DNA from: Halomonas sp. GT | GTDB taxonomy: Bacteria > Pseudomonadota > Gammaproteobacteria > Pseudomonadales > Halomonadaceae | Assembly: GCF_002082565.1 (NCBI RefSeq) | Contig: NZ_CP020562.1 | Coordinates: forward strand, 868,001 to 932,000 | Length of the DNA stretch: 64,000 bases | Reading direction: 5' to 3' | Shown: piece after piece, positions 1 to 8,304 of the stretch | Layout: the number at the start of each line of letters is the position of its first letter | Position numbering within the stretch: the stretch's first letter is position 1 | Program-made: the position numbers and the translations under genes | Notes under the pieces: model-generated | What the model saw: only the letters and a program-made list of their open reading frames with translations | Database searches by the model: none | What the model was told of the DNA's origin: nothing

Positions 1-684
1 GATGCGGTAGTGTATGACCGCTTAGTGGGTGACGATGTGCTGGGGCTGATACCGTCAGGCACTGAACGCTATTACGTGGGGAAAGCAAGCGGGCATCATA
101 GCGTGCCTCAAGATGAGATAGGCGCGCTAATCGTCTCGCTTGCCCAGGCGGGTAAGTCGGTTGTGCGTTTGAAAGGTGGCGACCCAGGCGTGTTTGGGCG
201 CATGGGTGAAGAGCTGGGAGCATTAGCAAATGCCTCAATATCCGCCGAAATAGTGCCAGGCATTACCGCTGCCTCGGCAGCCGCTGCGGGGATGGGTATT
301 CCGCTAACTGATCGTGGGCATGCCCAGCAGCTGCGCTTTATTACGGCGCAACTGTGCCGGGAGGGCGGCACGCCGGACTGGACCAACCTTGCCCGTCAGG
401 ATGAAACCCTGGTGTTCTATATGGGGCTTTCCAAAGTAGACGCTATCTGCCACGGCCTGCGCCAAGCGGGTCTGCCGGATACGTGGCCCATTATGTTGGT
501 GGCCAATGCTAGCCAGCCCGAACAGCAATCATTGGTGGGCACGTTAGCGGACATGCCCGCGCGACTCGCTGCTCAACCGTTACCCTCGCCATGCCTGATT
601 ATGGTGGGCAGCGTGGTGAGCATGGTGGCAGAAAGCCCTGCCGCGAGCACGTTAGCCACTTATGGTGATCAAACGTCATCGTAA
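1..684 (+). CDS. cobA: Uroporphyrinogen-III C-methyltransferase, 5'-truncated
   Basis: The reading frame is open from the first base, so the start lies outside the window; about 227 residues of the C-terminal part are present. The family (SUMT, tetrapyrrole methylase fold) transfers two methyl groups from SAM to uroporphyrinogen III to make precorrin-2 for siroheme or cobalamin. Visible motifs are the VVRLKGGDPGVFGR segment, the VPGITAASAAAA segment that lines the SAM site, and the downstream GIPLTDRGHA stretch, all in the usual order. No CysG-type dehydrogenase/ferrochelatase domain is visible, but the N-terminus is missing, so a CysG fusion cannot be excluded. Siroheme would serve assimilatory nitrite or sulfite reductase, in keeping with the nitrate genes near 23-25 kb. 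The symbol is by family; the local paralogue name is uncertain. Confidence 0.9.
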   Translation, partial: DAVVYDRLVGDDVLGLIPSGTERYYVGKASGHHSVPQDEIGALIVSLAQAGKSVVRLKGGDPGVFGRMGEELGALANASISAEIVPGITAASAAAAGMGIPLTDRGHAQQLRFITAQLCREGGTPDWTNLARQDETLVFYMGLSKVDAICHGLRQAGLPDTWPIMLVANASQPEQQSLVGTLADMPARLAAQPLPSPCLIMVGSVVSMVAESPAASTLATYGDQTSS

Positions 685-802
685 GGCATTGGGAACTTGA
701 TCAATCTCATTTGGTCCTAGAAGCGGCTAAACAAATAGGAATGGCGGCAACAGTAGGGGCAGGACAAACTACTGCGCTGCCAGACAAGCGTTTGTTAATG
801 TC

Positions 803-833
803 TGTTTTTTCAAAGACTGTTTTTTTCAAAGAC
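803..833 (+). repeat. Tandem 15/16-bp repeat upstream of arfA
   Basis: Two adjacent copies of TGTTTTTTCAAAGAC (803-817) and the same unit with one extra T (818-833) lie directly before the arfA ribosome binding site GAGGAG (835-840). The duplication differs only by the T-run length, so slipped-strand duplication is likely. Function unknown; it would lie in the arfA 5' leader or promoter. Confidence 0.7.
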
Positions 834-846
834 TGAGGAGTACACC

Positions 847-996
847 GTGAAAAAAGGCAAGATACGCGATAACGCACTGAAAGCGCAGCTGCGAACGCCC
901 ATGTTCAAAATGCAGCAGCAAACACCGAAAAAAGGCAAAGGCAGCTACTCCCGCAAAGGTAAAGCCTCAGCGCGAGGGCATCGCCAAGCCGCTTAA
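847..996 (+). CDS. arfA: Alternative ribosome-rescue factor ArfA
   Basis: A 49-residue basic protein starting with GTG, with GAGGAG six bases upstream. Residues 4-48 follow the ArfA pattern: KGKIRDNALKAQLRTPMF, then KKGKGSYSRKGK, closely like the E. coli KGQIKDNA...LFR...KKGKGSYMRKGK. ArfA recruits release factor RF2 to ribosomes stalled on mRNAs without a stop codon, as a backup to tmRNA. E. coli ArfA is made as a longer precursor that is truncated; here the ORF ends shortly after the conserved block, near the length of the processed E. coli form. The stop codon lies in the loop of a strong hairpin, which suggests the same self-regulation through non-stop mRNA. Too short for many gene finders, but the match is convincing. 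Confidence 0.9.
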   Translation: MKKGKIRDNALKAQLRTPMFKMQQQTPKKGKGSYSRKGKASARGHRQAA

Positions 997-1016
997 TCAG
1001 GCGTTTTGGCGATGCC
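977..1016 (+). promoter_or_regulatory. Hairpin enclosing the arfA stop codon
   Basis: GGCATCGCCAA (977-987) pairs perfectly with TTGGCGATGCC (1006-1016), an 11-bp stem whose 18-nt loop holds the TAA stop (994-996). In E. coli, arfA mRNA is cut by RNase III in a hairpin (or terminated) inside the ORF, so the message lacks a stop and its product is tagged by tmRNA unless trans-translation fails. The geometry here fits that control. A competing hairpin pairs GATGCC (1011-1016) with GGCATC (1024-1029). Confidence 0.7.
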
Positions 1017-1032
1017 TTCCCCAGGCATCTAA

Positions 1033-1095
1033 TTGCTCGGCCTTTTTACCGAGCAACTCTCATCAGCTTGGCCGACCTATTGGGTCGGCTTTTTT
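1033..1095 (+). terminator. Hairpin pair ending the arfA transcript
   Basis: TTGCTCGG/CCGAGCAA (1033-1040/1049-1056) forms an 8-bp hairpin without a U-tract. It is followed by GCCGACC-tatt-GGGTCGGC (1071-1089) and T6 (1090-1095), a typical Rho-independent terminator for plus-strand transcription. The second hairpin lies inside the last codons of the convergent response-regulator gene, so it also encodes that protein's C-terminus. Confidence 0.75.
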
Positions 1096-1803
1096 AGTAG
1101 GTATTGATGAGGGGGAGGTTGATGACGTTTCCATTCGATAGCCTGACTGGTAAACGCTGCGCAGCCGAAGCCCATGGCGGCCATCCAATTCCAGCTTGCG
1201 GCGTAGTCGACTGACATGAGTATCCACCGTGCGCGTAGAGATACTACCTTTAATCCCCCACACTAGTTCCAAAAGATGGGCGCGTGTTAGCAGCTCGCCG
1301 ACTTTAGAAAAAAATAGGGTTGCTAATCTGTATTCCCGCTCAGTCAGCGCCACATAGCTCCCCGCGATACTGATGCTATGTTCTTCCTTATTAATAGAAA
1401 ATATATCTGGGCAAGTAATCGCTGGCCTTGGAGTCTCGTAACCTGAGCGACGGCCAAGTGCGCTAACGCGGGCAATTAATTCTCTTGGACGTAACGGCTT
1501 GGCTAAGAAGTCATCGGCGCCTTGTTCAAGTGCTTGTACGACGTCATCTTCGTTTTGGCTTGCAGTAATAAAAAGGATTGGGCCTCGCCAGCCATCATTT
1601 TGACGGAGATGGCCTACGACATCCATTCCGCAGCCATCAGGCAGACGCCAATCAACAATAAGAAAATCGAAACGTTTCTCTTGGGTAGCTCGGCGCAATT
1701 CGCTTGCGCGACTAAACAGAGACACTTGATGTTCGTCAGAAATAAGGCACTGTTCAATAAAAGCTTGCTGATCAAGGTCGTCCTCAAGCACACCGATATG
1801 CAT
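1063..1803 (-). CDS. OmpR-family response regulator
   Basis: A 246-residue two-component regulator. The receiver domain spans about 1-120, with the acidic pocket E7-D8-D9, phospho-acceptor D51 (IVDWRLPDG), T80 and K102 (LAKP). A winged-helix DNA-binding domain covers about 130-230 (ALTEREYRLATLFF, then RTVDTHVSRLRRKL). It is divergent from the exported protein and hybrid kinase that begin at 1963 and 2529. It is therefore the likely final acceptor of that phosphorelay (kinase to REC to HPt to this D51) and probably binds the shared intergenic region. No orthologue name can be given with confidence. Confidence 0.9.
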   Translation of the reverse strand: MHIGVLEDDLDQQAFIEQCLISDEHQVSLFSRASELRRATQEKRFDFLIVDWRLPDGCGMDVVGHLRQNDGWRGPILFITASQNEDDVVQALEQGADDFLAKPLRPRELIARVSALGRRSGYETPRPAITCPDIFSINKEEHSISIAGSYVALTEREYRLATLFFSKVGELLTRAHLLELVWGIKGSISTRTVDTHVSRLRRKLELDGRHGLRLRSVYQSGYRMETSSTSPSSIPTKKADPIGRPS

Positions 1804-1827
1804 AGCGCGTTACCTACCATTTCATCG

Positions 1828-1843
1828 TGTGATAAATCTCACA
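1828..1843. promoter_or_regulatory. CRP/Vfr-like palindrome
   Basis: TGTGATAAATCTCACA has two perfect half-sites TGTGA and TCACA six bases apart, the CRP consensus layout. It lies 25 bp upstream of the response-regulator start and about 120 bp upstream of the 1963 gene, so it could control either divergent transcript. The binding factor is inferred; a site for another CRP/FNR-family protein is possible. Confidence 0.55.
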
Positions 1844-1846
1844 CCG

Positions 1847-1924
1847 TTAAGTGTAATTATTCATACCTTAAGTCTAGTTTAGAGGATGGTGATGACACAA
1901 AGGTTTACAGTTAACGCTTAAGTG
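1847..1924 (+). promoter_or_regulatory. Three direct TTAAGT repeats in the divergent promoter region
   Basis: TTAAGTG (1847-1853), TTAAGTC (1868-1874) and TTAAGTG (1918-1924) are in the same orientation; the first two starts are 21 bp apart, two helical turns. OmpR-family regulators bind direct repeats, so these are candidate boxes for the adjacent regulator. Short AT-rich repeats can arise by chance. Confidence 0.35.
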
Positions 1925-1962
1925 GCAGAGCTATACTATTTCCACAGTTGAGGAGGGTGGAG

Positions 1963-2475
1963 ATGATCAGTCAGTTGAATAAAAAACGACGTTGGGGTTT
2001 GGCTTATGTTTGCTTGAGTTTAGCATCAACAGCCCATGCACTTGACGTACCTACAGGCCCTGTGGTGCTGGAAGTCGGCGGTAACATTGCGATGACCAAT
2101 GTTGGTGATGAAGCGCATTTTGATAAATCGATGCTCGAAGCACTGGATCAACACACAACAGTGACGAGCACTCCATGGCACAGCGGTGTAGTGAGTTTTG
2201 AAGGTCCGCTAGGGCGTGCCATCCTTGAAGCCGTTGACGCTAATGGTGAACAGCTGAGAGTCGTTGCGTTAAATGACTATGCGTCAACAATACCGATTAG
2301 CGATTTTTACGACTATAACGTTATTTTTGCCATGAGTGCAGACGGTAAGGCGCTGCGTGTACGAGATCATGGTCCACTGTTTGTCATCTATCCATTTGAT
2401 GAAACCCCCTCGTTACTGAGTGAGGAGATCCTAACTCGCTCTGTATGGCAGGTGAAAAGAGTCGTTGTGGAGTGA
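1963..2475 (+). CDS. Exported protein resembling the molybdopterin-binding (SUOX) fold
   Basis: A 170-residue protein. ATG 1963 is chosen because AGGAGG (1951-1956) lies six bases upstream; a TTG at 1948 would overlap that site. Residues 1-26 are a signal peptide (basic start, hydrophobic core, STAHA cleavage), giving a periplasmic protein. The mature part has VVLEVGGNI near the N-terminus, W-SGVVSFEGPLGRAIL, VVALNDYASTIPISDF and a GPLFVIYPFDE motif. This pattern resembles the oxidoreductase molybdopterin-binding domain superfamily, but the protein is short and I cannot see the cofactor cysteine typical of sulfite oxidases. It lies 53 bp before the hybrid kinase gene and is probably co-transcribed, so a sensory partner role for the kinase is plausible but inferred. 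Confidence 0.65.
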   Translation: MISQLNKKRRWGLAYVCLSLASTAHALDVPTGPVVLEVGGNIAMTNVGDEAHFDKSMLEALDQHTTVTSTPWHSGVVSFEGPLGRAILEAVDANGEQLRVVALNDYASTIPISDFYDYNVIFAMSADGKALRVRDHGPLFVIYPFDETPSLLSEEILTRSVWQVKRVVVE

Positions 2476-2528
2476 AAATGGTAGAGTAAACGAGAATATT
2501 ACGAGACCAGGGTTGCCGGATAGCTCTT

Positions 2529-4757
2529 ATGCTGAAGTTTTTTAAACACTATTTTTCACGCCGTGTTAGGGTCGCTACGTTTTCAGCGATCCTTTTTTTT
2601 CTTTCAGCAATTATTACTGGCGGGGTTATTTTTCAGCGTCAGCATGCCATAGAGAATAGATTGTTAGAAAATTTAGTGTGGGCAGGCTATCAGTTTGATA
2701 GGGAGGTTCGAGAGTTTCATTTGGCGCTAGTTGATAGACAGGTTGGCAATATTTCTGTTGAAGACTTACTGCTTCGATTTGAAATTTTGTATAGCCGTAA
2801 AATGTTATTTCAACAAGGTGAAATTAGTGTTGCAGTTTCAAAAATAGAGGGAGTTGGTAGTTTAGTCGAGAAAACTAGCTTTATGATTAATGAAATGGAC
2901 AATCTGATAGCGCCGGAGTGGGATTCTCCTGAAAGTATTAGTGCTACCGTTATTGCAGAGTTGCTTACTAAAACATTGATGTTACAGGGCTTAACAAACA
3001 ACATTTTGTTGGAAACGAATGCTAACGTGGCAGGGATGAGAACCCTTGAGCGTGAAAAAATGATGCAACTTTATGGCCTCGCGTTGGTGCTGCTATTGTT
3101 GCTCATGTTCTCGGGAGGGATGCTGGTACGTGCATTGATTCGGGAGGGGAGAACTAGTTTACGCAAAGCTCAGGCTTTAGAAGTTAAAAGTCGTGAACTT
3201 AAAGAGACAGCGAAGCAAGCTGAAATAGCCAGTCAAGCAAAATCGGAATTTATGGCAGTAATGAGCCATGAAATACGTACGCCATTAAATGGCGTGGTAG
3301 GTATGACGGACTTATTAAGTGATGAGGTTGAGGGAGAGAAAGCAGAGACATATTTATCAGCATTAAAACGTAGTGCAGAAAGTTTACGCGCTGTTATTAA
3401 CGATATTCTTGATTATACCAAGATTGAAAGTGGCTATTTAGATCTCGATGCTCGTGCATTTGATGTGAAAGCGTGTATTGAAGAGCTGTGTGTAGGTTAT
3501 CAGCTGCAGGATAATCATAAGAGTGTGACCTTCAGCTATTCAATTGATCCTGCGTTACCTCAGCTTGTGGTTGGGGACGTCGCTAGGTTACGCCAAGTAA
3601 TGATGAATTTGATCAATAATGCACTCAAGTTTACTGAAGAAGGGTTTGTTAAATGCCATGTTGCCCCTAGGGGGGAAGATCGATTATTTGTCGAGATACA
3701 TGATACTGGCTGTGGGATTGCTGCTGCCGATCATGAACGATTATTTTCTGCCTTTTCTCAGGTGGACACATCTATCGCTCGACGGCATGAAGGCACTGGT
3801 TTAGGGCTGGCGATTTGCAAGCGATTAGTGGAAGCGATGCAAGGTGAGATTGGTGTGATCAGCGAAGTAGGTCTGGGGAGTCGATTCTGGTTTGTGGTTA
3901 CTATGCCCAGGGCCGAGAACGTGGAGGTCTATCAGCCTAGCGAGCCTCGATTGGCATTAGTCGAAGATCATCATATTCTTATTGTCGAAGATAATCCGAT
4001 TAATCAAATGGTTGCCAAAGTCATGCTTGAGCAGCTAGGGCAGCGGAGTACAGTAGTGGAAAATGGTTACGCAGCCCTAGAATATTTAAAAGCACATGCC
4101 GCACAGTTAGATTTAGTCTTGATGGATATGCAAATGCCCATCTTAGATGGTGTCGAAACCACAAATCGTTGGCGTGAGTTTGAAACTGAACAGAATTTGC
4201 CGCGACTGCCAATCATTGCCATGACAGCCAATGTAATGGCTGAGCACCGTGACCGCTGCATTGAAAGCGGCATGGATAGTATGATTACCAAACCCTTTAC
4301 ACGATCAGAGCTGTATCAGGCGATCAGCCGTTACATCATCACAGAGGCAGCGTCTCCAGCGTTAATGTTAAGCGATCAAGAAGATGAGAGCGGTTTGAAG
4401 GAAGGAGATATTTTAGATCAGTGTATTTGTAATGAACTTAAGGAAGCTTTTGAACCAGCTCAATTAAATACGTTGCTAACAGTCTTTTTTACTCGTTTTG
4501 AGGAGCGGTTGGAAAAACTTACTAGGCACTATCAGTACGAGCAAAGAGAGGCACTACGTGAAGAAGCCCACTCCTTAAAGGGGGCCGCTGCTTCGTTGGG
4601 CTGCCTTGCCATAGGGGAAAAGGCGGGGCAATTAGAAGAAATAGCTCTAAATGCAGAGTCTTTGGAACTGACTAGATGTATAGATGAATTGGTCTCGTTA
4701 CGCGAAAAATCTCAGCAAGCTTTAATCGCAGCTGGCTTGTTAACTCTTTCCTTCTAG
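2529..4757 (+). CDS. Hybrid sensor histidine kinase with receiver and HPt domains
   Basis: A 742-residue inner-membrane kinase. TM1 is about 14-35, a periplasmic helical sensor about 36-180, TM2 about 183-204 ([19 protein letters not shown]), then a short coiled coil. The HisKA domain has phospho-acceptor H247 ([11 protein letters not shown]). The ATPase domain shows N ([11 protein letters not shown]), G1 (DTGCGI), F (FSAFSQVD) and G2 (GTGLGLAI) boxes. The receiver, about 490-610, has D533 (LMDMQMP), and the C-terminal HPt has H681 ([11 protein letters not shown]). The layout matches TorS/BarA-like phosphorelay kinases, without an evident HAMP domain. Downstream of the exported 1963 product and divergent from the response regulator, it probably forms one signalling unit with them. 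Ligand unknown. Confidence 0.93.
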   Translation: MLKFFKHYFSRRVRVATFSAILFFLSAIITGGVIFQRQHAIENRLLENLVWAGYQFDREVREFHLALVDRQVGNISVEDLLLRFEILYSRKMLFQQGEISVAVSKIEGVGSLVEKTSFMINEMDNLIAPEWDSPESISATVIAELLTKTLMLQGLTNNILLETNANVAGMRTLEREKMMQLYGLALVLLLLLMFSGGMLVRALIREGRTSLRKAQALEVKSRELKETAKQAEIASQAKSEFMAVMSHEIRTPLNGVVGMTDLLSDEVEGEKAETYLSALKRSAESLRAVINDILDYTKIESGYLDLDARAFDVKACIEELCVGYQLQDNHKSVTFSYSIDPALPQLVVGDVARLRQVMMNLINNALKFTEEGFVKCHVAPRGEDRLFVEIHDTGCGIAAADHERLFSAFSQVDTSIARRHEGTGLGLAICKRLVEAMQGEIGVISEVGLGSRFWFVVTMPRAENVEVYQPSEPRLALVEDHHILIVEDNPINQMVAKVMLEQLGQRSTVVENGYAALEYLKAHAAQLDLVLMDMQMPILDGVETTNRWREFETEQNLPRLPIIAMTANVMAEHRDRCIESGMDSMITKPFTRSELYQAISRYIITEAASPALMLSDQEDESGLKEGDILDQCICNELKEAFEPAQLNTLLTVFFTRFEERLEKLTRHYQYEQREALREEAHSLKGAAASLGCLAIGEKAGQLEEIALNAESLELTRCIDELVSLREKSQQALIAAGLLTLSF

Positions 4758-4763
4758 CCTTTT

Positions 4764-5948
4764 CTAATGAACTCTTTCTTTCGGTTCCTTCCGCAGTGTC
4801 GGTTGTTCGAGGGCCTCTTTCATCCAGCGGTTAAATGCCTGTGCAGTTAAAGGGCGGGAAATATAATAACCTTGGCCAGCAGGGCAACCCGCCTCCACTA
4901 GCAGTGTTTGCTGAGATTCATTCTCAATCCCTTCAGCGACCACTGTCATGCCAAGTCGTTTTCCAAGGTCGACAACCGACAGTGTGATTGCCAGCGCGCG
5001 GCTGTCTTGATCAATATGTGATACAAAGCATCGATCGATTTTTAATTCGTTAAATGGGAGCCGATGAAGTTGAATAAGTGATGAGTAACCGGTTCCAAAA
5101 TCATCCAAGGCGAGCTTGCATCCGCGTTGGCGCAATGCCTCCAAAATGTGGCGTGCATAGCCCAGGCACTCAACGCCGACAGACTCAGTAAGCTCCAGCG
5201 TGAGATAAGGAAGTGCACTTTTTCGATGTTGAGTGAGCTTGTCAAATTTCTCCAGCATGTGCTCTGATTGAAGGAAAGCGGCAGGTACATTGATGGCTAC
5301 CTGCAGGTTCCAGCCTAATGCTTGCCACTTTTCCTGCTGTTCAAAAGCGAGTTCGAGAATGCACCAAGTCAGCGGCCCCATTAGCCCACTTTTTTCTGCT
5401 AATGGAATAAAAGTATCTGGATAGAGCATGCCTCGCTTTGGATCCTCCCAGCGGACTAGTGCTTCTACTCCAGTAACCTGGCCGTTCTGTAAGTCTTTCT
5501 TCGGTTGAAATGCTAAGCAGAGTTGTTTCGCGCTGATAGCAGTCGCTAACTCGTCGCAAGTAGGTGCTTTAGGTGTCGCCTTTAACTGTTCAAGAAACGG
5601 AGTGAGATGAGTAAGAAGCTGGGATTTTGGAAGAAAGCCCAGCATTCTGAGGCCTCTGGCCTTACCAGCGGCAATGGCATAAGCCGCGGTTTCTTCTGAG
5701 CAACTGCTGAGCAAAAGAATGGCGGCGTTCAAACGTAAATCGTAGAGGTAATCAAGAATATCAAGCCCGGTAAATTCGCCCAGACCAAAATCAAGTACGA
5801 TCAACTCGGCCTCTAATAATGCTGGCTGTCGAGCCAGTTCCCCTAAACTGCCAGCTGTTACCACGTTGTATCCATGCTTGCAGAGCAGCATTTTACCCAG
5901 CAATTGCACATCACTATCGTCATCAATGACTAACGCGCTAGATGGCAT
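4764..5948 (-). CDS. REC-EAL response regulator, c-di-GMP phosphodiesterase
   Basis: A 394-residue protein with a receiver at about 1-120 (D9-D10-D11 pocket, phospho-acceptor D53 in VLDFGLG, K108 in LPKS) and an EAL domain at about 140-380. The catalytic signature is intact: EALVRW (E162-A-L), N in AINVPAAF, E in LELTES, DDFGTGYSS, KIDR and AEGIE. It should therefore hydrolyse c-di-GMP to pGpG under phosphorylation control, like VieA-type regulators but without a DNA-binding domain. AAGGAAG precedes the ATG. Its stop is 6 bp from the hybrid kinase stop on the other strand, so the kinase could be its phosphodonor; this is inference from proximity only. Confidence 0.93.
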   Translation of the reverse strand: MPSSALVIDDDSDVQLLGKMLLCKHGYNVVTAGSLGELARQPALLEAELIVLDFGLGEFTGLDILDYLYDLRLNAAILLLSSCSEETAAYAIAAGKARGLRMLGFLPKSQLLTHLTPFLEQLKATPKAPTCDELATAISAKQLCLAFQPKKDLQNGQVTGVEALVRWEDPKRGMLYPDTFIPLAEKSGLMGPLTWCILELAFEQQEKWQALGWNLQVAINVPAAFLQSEHMLEKFDKLTQHRKSALPYLTLELTESVGVECLGYARHILEALRQRGCKLALDDFGTGYSSLIQLHRLPFNELKIDRCFVSHIDQDSRALAITLSVVDLGKRLGMTVVAEGIENESQQTLLVEAGCPAGQGYYISRPLTAQAFNRWMKEALEQPTLRKEPKERVH

Positions 5949-6045
5949 ATATCTTCCTTTGATTACTCACGCCACAGGCGGCTGTTTTTAACAGCGGCTT
6001 GGCGCGATAGCAGTGAGTGTGAACGTAGTAAGTCAAAAACTAGCA

Positions 6046-6071
6046 CCCTTAGTGTTAGGGGAAACTAAGGG
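6046..6071 (-). terminator. Rho-independent terminator after the chemoreceptor gene
   Basis: Read on the minus strand, CCCTTAGT and ACTAAGGG form an 8-bp stem with a 10-nt loop just downstream of the receptor stop, followed by a short T-run (tagttttt). No other gene lies in 5949-6100. Confidence 0.6.
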
Positions 6072-6100
6072 CGCATTTTAATTAAGGGTACTCTAAAACG

Positions 6101-7786
6101 TTAGAAGGCCTCCCACTCGGGCTGGCTTGTTGAACGTATTGGCCGTTGTGGCGCGGCTACTTTGGCAGGCTGCTGATAATGACTACTTTGATTAAAGGAC
6201 ATTTGGTAATGCGTTGTGTGCACGACAGAGGAGTCACTAAGCTTAAATGAACCTACCAGCGCACTGAGCTTATCCGCTTGTTCACGCAGCTCCGCGGCAG
6301 CCGCACTAGACTCCTCGACCATGGAGGCATTGTGCTGTGTCATGCTATCCAATTCGCTCACTGCATCATTGACTTGACCAATACCAACACTTTGCTCTTT
6401 AGCGCCAGCGCTAATGTCGGCGATAACATCGGCAACCCGCTCAATACTGGTAACCATTTCTTTGATGGTCGCTCCCGTTTGCTTAACTTGCGCAACACCA
6501 GACTGTGTCCGCTGAACAGACATGCTCACCAACTCTGCAATACTTTTTGAGGCATCGCTAGCACGGCTGGCGAGTGTTCGAACCTCTTGGGCAACGACCG
6601 CAAATCCACGGCCGTGTTCGCCAGCACGCGCGGCTTCAACGGAGGCATTTAACGCTAATATATTGGTTTGGAATGCGATACCTTCAATCATGGTAACGAT
6701 GTCGCTAATTTGGCTGGAAGAGTCACTGATAGCATCCATCGTACGTTCTACTTTATGCATAGAATTAAGGCTTTGTTGCGCTGTGTCTCGTGTCGAAAGG
6801 GCTATCTGGTTAGCCTGCTGGGCAGATTCAGATGCATTGGTCACGACTGCCGCAATCTGCTCCATCGATGCAGATGTCTGCTGCAAGTTGGCAGCTGCTT
6901 GCTCCGTGCGCGACGCAAGTTCCTGGCTACTTTTCGCGATTTCAGTAGAGGCATGCTGCACACTGGTAGTGCTATGATTAACTGACTGTAAAGTGTCATC
7001 AATGCGTTTTATAAAGGCATTGAACTGATGAGCTAAATCACCAATTTCATCACGACGACGGCTTTCAATACGTGCGGTAAGATCGCCGTCGCCGTCAGTA
7101 ATTTCTTTAATTCTGTGCGTGATGTGTTTAATTGCCCGGGACATCATCATTGGGCCAAATAGTGCTAGCAATACGGCAAATACAAACACAACGATAGAAA
7201 AAATAACCGTACTTGTTTGCTGAAATTTAATTCTCTGAGTGACTGCTAACTCTGCACTAATAATGGCGGCTTCAATACTTTGGTCAGACCAGTCATATAT
7301 TTCTCTTAGTCGTTCAAAATGCTGTAAAGATGTGCCAGAGAGCGTGCTTAATGCTCTAGAGGTTTCACCCGAACGGTGCAAGTCAAAAACACGCTGACTT
7401 TCCTGGCGCCAATTTGAATATAAATTTTCAAAATTATTAAAATGGTTAATCAATTCAGGGTAGTTTTGCATGCTTTGGGCGTACCTTTGCATACGGTCAT
7501 ACGCTTGCTGAGCATTCTCCTCATAGCTTGCAATGAGCACTTCCGCTTGATCAGAATTAGGATCTGTCAATATATACTCCATTGCTGCAACTCTGGCCTG
7601 ATATAAGTCACGATCACCATTCAGCGTTGCTGATAGCGCAGGAATATAATTGTCTGTAAACGTATTTAAACGGTTTTTGACCATGTTAACCAGTAAAGCG
7701 TCTGCAATGACAACAGCGAGAAGCGCTAATGCAACACTGATAAAAGCGAGGGTGTATTTAAAGCTAATTCGATGGATATGACTCAT
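6101..7786 (-). CDS. Methyl-accepting chemotaxis protein
   Basis: A 561-residue transducer. ATG at 7786 is preferred over GTG 7795 because AGGAG sits eight bases upstream of it. TM1 is about 10-31, the periplasmic part (about 32-190) looks like a four-helix-bundle ligand domain ([14 protein letters not shown]...), and TM2 is about 195-213. A HAMP domain follows, then the signalling hairpin with the conserved tip [20 protein letters not shown] and [12 protein letters not shown]. The C-terminal EWEAF is of the xWxxF type that tethers CheR/CheB adaptation enzymes. Ligand unknown. It stands alone, with no che genes nearby. Confidence 0.93.
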   Translation of the reverse strand: MSHIHRISFKYTLAFISVALALLAVVIADALLVNMVKNRLNTFTDNYIPALSATLNGDRDLYQARVAAMEYILTDPNSDQAEVLIASYEENAQQAYDRMQRYAQSMQNYPELINHFNNFENLYSNWRQESQRVFDLHRSGETSRALSTLSGTSLQHFERLREIYDWSDQSIEAAIISAELAVTQRIKFQQTSTVIFSIVVFVFAVLLALFGPMMMSRAIKHITHRIKEITDGDGDLTARIESRRRDEIGDLAHQFNAFIKRIDDTLQSVNHSTTSVQHASTEIAKSSQELASRTEQAAANLQQTSASMEQIAAVVTNASESAQQANQIALSTRDTAQQSLNSMHKVERTMDAISDSSSQISDIVTMIEGIAFQTNILALNASVEAARAGEHGRGFAVVAQEVRTLASRASDASKSIAELVSMSVQRTQSGVAQVKQTGATIKEMVTSIERVADVIADISAGAKEQSVGIGQVNDAVSELDSMTQHNASMVEESSAAAAELREQADKLSALVGSFKLSDSSVVHTTHYQMSFNQSSHYQQPAKVAAPQRPIRSTSQPEWEAF

Positions 7787-7942
7787 GCTGGCCACTCCTA
7801 GGGTAGGAAATTATGAGTGGACAATAGCTGTAAAGACCTCATTCAGTCGATAAGCGATGTGAGTGTGTCACCTTTTTTAACGTTTCAAACTAGTTCTATG
7901 GCTAACTATTTTTAAATCCTAAAATAGCAACTGTTATTCTTC

Positions 7943-8115
7943 TTATTGCTACTGATAGCCTTCTGCCTGCAAATGAAATAACGAAGCATACCTTCCGTTG
8001 ACTGCTAGCAGTTCTTCATGGGGTCCGCGCTCAATAATTCTCCCCTGGTCAATCACAATGATCTGGTCGGGGCTGCGCACCGTCGAAAAACGGTGAAAAC
8101 TGCACCAGGAGAAAT
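7943..8115 (-). pseudogene. Decayed partial copy of the ABC exporter gene 3' end
   Basis: Bases 7943-8096 match 10843-10996, the last codons and stop region of the intact ABC exporter gene, in the same orientation with 6 mismatches in 154 (counted by eye). At ACGGTGA the match jumps: 8090-8115 equals 12129-12154, an internal part of the same gene, identical over 26 bases. The remnant is thus an exporter fragment with about 1.1 kb deleted between two ACGGTGA microhomologies. No translatable ORF remains. After 8115 the similarity ends. Confidence 0.88.
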
Positions 8116-8304
8116 GCTTAGCCTCGTACAGTGAACTTCTGCCGCCTAAGGAGTGAAGAGCAATTCCTGGCAGAGAAAAAAGTGTGCGCTATGATGTTAA
8201 AACACCTATCAAAAATAATTCTAACAATTCCTTCTGCATACCGCTCACTCTGATTCTTTGGATGGGATTGCGATGATCTTTTGCATTAGGGGAGGAGGTA
8301 TGTG
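8116..8304. other. Unassigned sequence between the ABC remnant and the amidohydrolase
   Basis: No gene or clear family match is visible. The stretch should contain the promoter of the amidohydrolase/COG0523 pair; GGAGGAGG (8290-8297) is its ribosome binding site. With the remnant, 7787-8304 contains no intact gene. Confidence 0.5.

Noticed and set aside
1522..1914. 130-codon plus-strand frame over the response-regulator gene
   Set aside because: Antisense to a clear receiver domain; low-complexity translation without motifs.
6522..6977. 151-codon plus-strand frame over the chemoreceptor gene
   Set aside because: Exact antisense of the conserved signalling hairpin, which often gives open shadows.
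8116..8304. Possible insertion-sequence end next to the ABC remnant
   Set aside because: No inverted terminal repeat, target duplication or transposase frame can be shown; the breakpoint is better explained by microhomology.
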